From Terriglobia bacterium (GTDB taxonomy: Bacteria; Acidobacteriota; UBA6911), in the NCBI GenBank assembly GCA_020072565.1, contig JAIQGI010000025.1:1-64000 (forward strand): a stretch of 64,000 nt of DNA, written 5' to 3'. The translations under genes were made by a program, and so were the position numbers. Positions 61,906 to 64,000 of this stretch are shown in pieces (position 1 is the stretch's first letter; every line of letters begins with the position of its first letter). The notes under the pieces were generated by a model. It worked only from the letters and a program-made list of their open reading frames with translations, did not search any database and was not told the DNA's origin.

Positions 61906-62340
61906 GGCGCCCCCCATATCTGCTGTTATTGAATATATCGTTGCCGGCACACTCGATCCAGCCGAAATGAACAGTCCGAATAAGCTGCCGATTGCGCGGT
62001 AATGTGGAAACCAGAGCGGTCGGCTGCAATCCATGCTCCGAAAATAGACTCTGCCGAGCGCGGTCGGGCCGCCCGCGCCCACGACGTGGGTCGCGTCTGG
62101 CAGCCGCGACCCGCCTCAGCTCTCCCACCATCGCCCCGATTTTCATGCGTCGCAGGGTGAGCCCCTGGCACATGGGGGACTGCTCCAAATGCGCCGGCGT
62201 GCCTACATGGAGAAAGAATTCCGCATGCCCGCATCAGCGTTCCGTCGTATGATCTCCCCAACAGGAAAGTTCATTTGCCTGTCATTTATTCGGCGCATGG
62301 CTTCAGACCCATGATTCATCGTGGGCAGCGGAGAACTTCT
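61906..62340. other. Divergent intergenic region, nothing recognised
   Basis: About 435 bases between the phosphoketolase gene (leftward) and the S41 peptidase gene (rightward). Frames read through parts of it but lack family features. It must hold both promoters. Confidence 0.4.
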
Positions 62341-64000
62341 ATGCGAAGACATGTCGGCTTCATCATCCTGCTGGCTTTTGCCGCACTAGCCACATTGCCT
62401 GCCGCGGCTCGTCGCGAGCCAGACATCCAAACGCAGCGGCTCGCCAAACTCGGCAAAGTCTGGTTGACCACGAAGTTTGCGCACCCGCGCGTCGCGCTCA
62501 CGGATCGAGACTGGGATGGCGCGCTCGTCAGCGCGTTGCCGGGCGTGAAAGCGGCCACCGATGACAAGTCCTTTGCCGAGGCCATTGGCGCCATGCTCGT
62601 CACGCTCGACGATCCGGTGACGCGCGTCGTCAACCCGGGCGAGCCAGGCGCGGGAGGAAGCCAGGCATCCCCAGCCGGGAGTGGCATCAAGATCGCGGCC
62701 TCCCCGGATGGCGCTCTTATCCTGGACATGCGCGCGCCGGGAACACCGGTGGATTTCGCTGCAATCCAAAAGACCATCACGGCCAACCTGGACGCGATCA
62801 CCAAGGCCGAGCGCATGATTGTCGATCTTCGCGGCACACGGGCGACCGGGACTCAGCTGGTATCCATGCTTCAAGCGTTTCTGATCTCCCATCCCATAAC
62901 GCTTCCGGCAACACGGCATGTTCTGCACTCCGGTTACCGGGCGCAGGTAGGTGGGGCTGCTTTCTATAACTCGCAATACACGATCGACGCAGCGACGACG
63001 GTGCTACCGCGGCCCGGTCTAGGCCCGCGGCGGGTGGCGTTCGTGCTCGACCGCACCGTGACCGTGCCTGTACTCGCGATGGCGCTTCAGGCCGAAGGAT
63101 CAGGGGCCATCGTCGTGGTTGGCCAGGCGCCCTTGATGCCGGTGAGCGTTCTCTCGATAGCGCTCGGCGGCGGCTCGTATGCAGTGATCCGTGCCAGTGA
63201 TTTGGTATGCAACGGTCGTCGAATCGATGCACGGCCCGATGCGACGCTGGAAGCGAACGAGCCCGATGACCGCGTCTACATACAGGCATCCGGACTGATT
63301 GCTACTGCGCGGCCCCCGTCTCCGGGTGTCGAGGATCTGTCGCCGCTCTGGAAACCAGAAGCGGGTTATGCCGACGAATCCTGCCCATCGGAAGCCCATC
63401 GGCTGCTCGCGGTGTTCCGGCTGTGGGGTGTCTTCGACTATTTCTTCCCTTACAAACACCTGCTCGACAAGCCGTGGGACGATGTGCTCGAGGAGTTCAT
63501 TCCGCGTGTGCTCGCGGTGCAAAACGAACTTGAGTACGCTCAGACGATGGCCCAGATGGCCGCGCGCGGACAGGACAGCCATATCGGCATCACGGGGAGC
63601 AGAGCGCTGTCGAAGTGGCTCGGCGAAATGCCGCCGCCCGTGTTTATACGTTTTATCGAAGGCAAGCCCATCGTGACGCGGATTCTCGATGACAAGGCCG
63701 CGGCTGGGTTAAGGGTTGGCGACGAAATCGTCACGGTGGACGGCGAACAGGCGGGAGCCAGAGGCCTGCGGCTGGAACAGTATCTTGCGTTCTCAACCCC
63801 TGCGGGGCGCGACCGGACCGTCGAGTCGCGCATGCTCAGCGGGGACCCCGGATCTACTGCACGTCTCGCTGTCAGAGGCGCGGACGCTGCCGTGCGCGAA
63901 GTTTCCGTTCAGCGTCCCGAGCGTGCCACGCCGGCCGCGCAGCGTGACGGTGAGGTCGTGCGGCTTCTCGATGGCAACATCGGCTATGCGGACCTCGACC
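62341..64000 (+). CDS. Secreted S41-type peptidase with PDZ domain (runs off the right edge)
   Basis: At least 553 residues, open at the window end. A signal peptide (RRHVGFIILLAFAALATLPAAARRE) is followed by a repeated tail-specific protease-like N-terminal region (LAKLGKVWLTTKFAHPRVAL; then again LLAVFRLWGVFDYFFPYKHLLDKPWDDVL) and a PDZ-like domain (ILDDKAAAGLRVGDEIVTVDG) near 63690-63760. The order (helical domain, PDZ, then GNIGYADLD) is that of S41 processing proteases. The catalytic Ser/Lys part is beyond the window. Confidence 0.85.
   Translation, partial: MRRHVGFIILLAFAALATLPAAARREPDIQTQRLAKLGKVWLTTKFAHPRVALTDRDWDGALVSALPGVKAATDDKSFAEAIGAMLVTLDDPVTRVVNPGEPGAGGSQASPAGSGIKIAASPDGALILDMRAPGTPVDFAAIQKTITANLDAITKAERMIVDLRGTRATGTQLVSMLQAFLISHPITLPATRHVLHSGYRAQVGGAAFYNSQYTIDAATTVLPRPGLGPRRVAFVLDRTVTVPVLAMALQAEGSGAIVVVGQAPLMPVSVLSIALGGGSYAVIRASDLVCNGRRIDARPDATLEANEPDDRVYIQASGLIATARPPSPGVEDLSPLWKPEAGYADESCPSEAHRLLAVFRLWGVFDYFFPYKHLLDKPWDDVLEEFIPRVLAVQNELEYAQTMAQMAARGQDSHIGITGSRALSKWLGEMPPPVFIRFIEGKPIVTRILDDKAAAGLRVGDEIVTVDGEQAGARGLRLEQYLAFSTPAGRDRTVESRMLSGDPGSTARLAVRGADAAVREVSVQRPERATPAAQRDGEVVRLLDGNIGYADLD

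Noticed and set aside
1-64000. CRISPR arrays, rRNA and tRNA genes
   Set aside because: No regularly spaced direct repeats, rRNA segments or cloverleaf-forming sequences with a T-loop were recognised on reading; a covariance-model scan was not possible.

Overview
The window is about 64 kb of GC-rich chromosomal DNA from a Gram-negative-type bacterium, most likely an Acidobacteriota member or close relative. The main lineage clues are a PadR regulator paired with an 899-residue duplicated FtsX/MacB permease (the 'acidobacterial duplicated orphan permease' layout), a PD40/TolB-repeat protein of the kind common in that phylum, and an abundance of secreted hydrolases. This assignment is inference from gene content. 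No rRNA, tRNA, CRISPR array or complete insertion sequence was recognised.

Layout. 1-115: tail of a probable transposase. 370-10597: mazG, then a reverse-strand cell-shape block read as diguanylate cyclase-mreB-mreC-mreD-mrdA(PBP2)-rodA, followed after a 650-bp gap by rng (RNase G). 11138-18702: a membrane-anchored SurA/PpiD-type foldase, a PAS-HisKA protein lacking an ATPase domain, hemA, an aminotransferase with a terminator in its leader, a cytidylate-kinase-like protein, a DUF423 membrane protein and an RRM protein. 19118-29168: a PD40 protein with a twin-arginine-like N-terminus, a secreted unknown protein with an NCS2-type permease, and a four-gene export operon (one MacB-type permease, three HlyD-type adaptors, no ATPase). 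29580-34502: secreted C69-type dipeptidase, CorA, an unknown coiled-coil membrane protein and a free-standing DsbD N-terminal domain.

34632-36093 is the most striking part. An ECF sigma factor overlaps a gene whose single product joins an anti-sigma zinc-finger domain (HxxxCxxC) to an O6-alkylguanine methyltransferase domain (PCHRVV) and an Ada-type four-cysteine phosphotriester-repair domain. This looks like a DNA-alkylation sensor wired directly to a sigma factor, with the AraC DNA-binding module of classical Ada replaced by a sigma-binding module.

36253-48005: a broken small gene, a proline-racemase-family enzyme (Ser/Cys active site) divergent from a C45-like hydrolase across a long inverted repeat, a CBM9-like/GHL10-like secreted pair, a DUF6485 protein, padR plus the duplicated permease, a zinc-ribbon protein and a decayed PEP-utilising phosphotransferase. 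48364-64000: a sortilin/BNR-repeat exoprotein, a fused PyrB-PyrI aspartate carbamoyltransferase, a metallo-beta-lactamase-fold protein, an endonuclease/exonuclease/phosphatase-fold protein, a PIG-L deacetylase, a phosphoketolase-acetate kinase operon and the start of an S41 peptidase running off the right edge. Three copies of a MITE/REP-like element with matching ends and nested palindromes lie in intergenic gaps at about 39.4, 42.8 and 57.2 kb.
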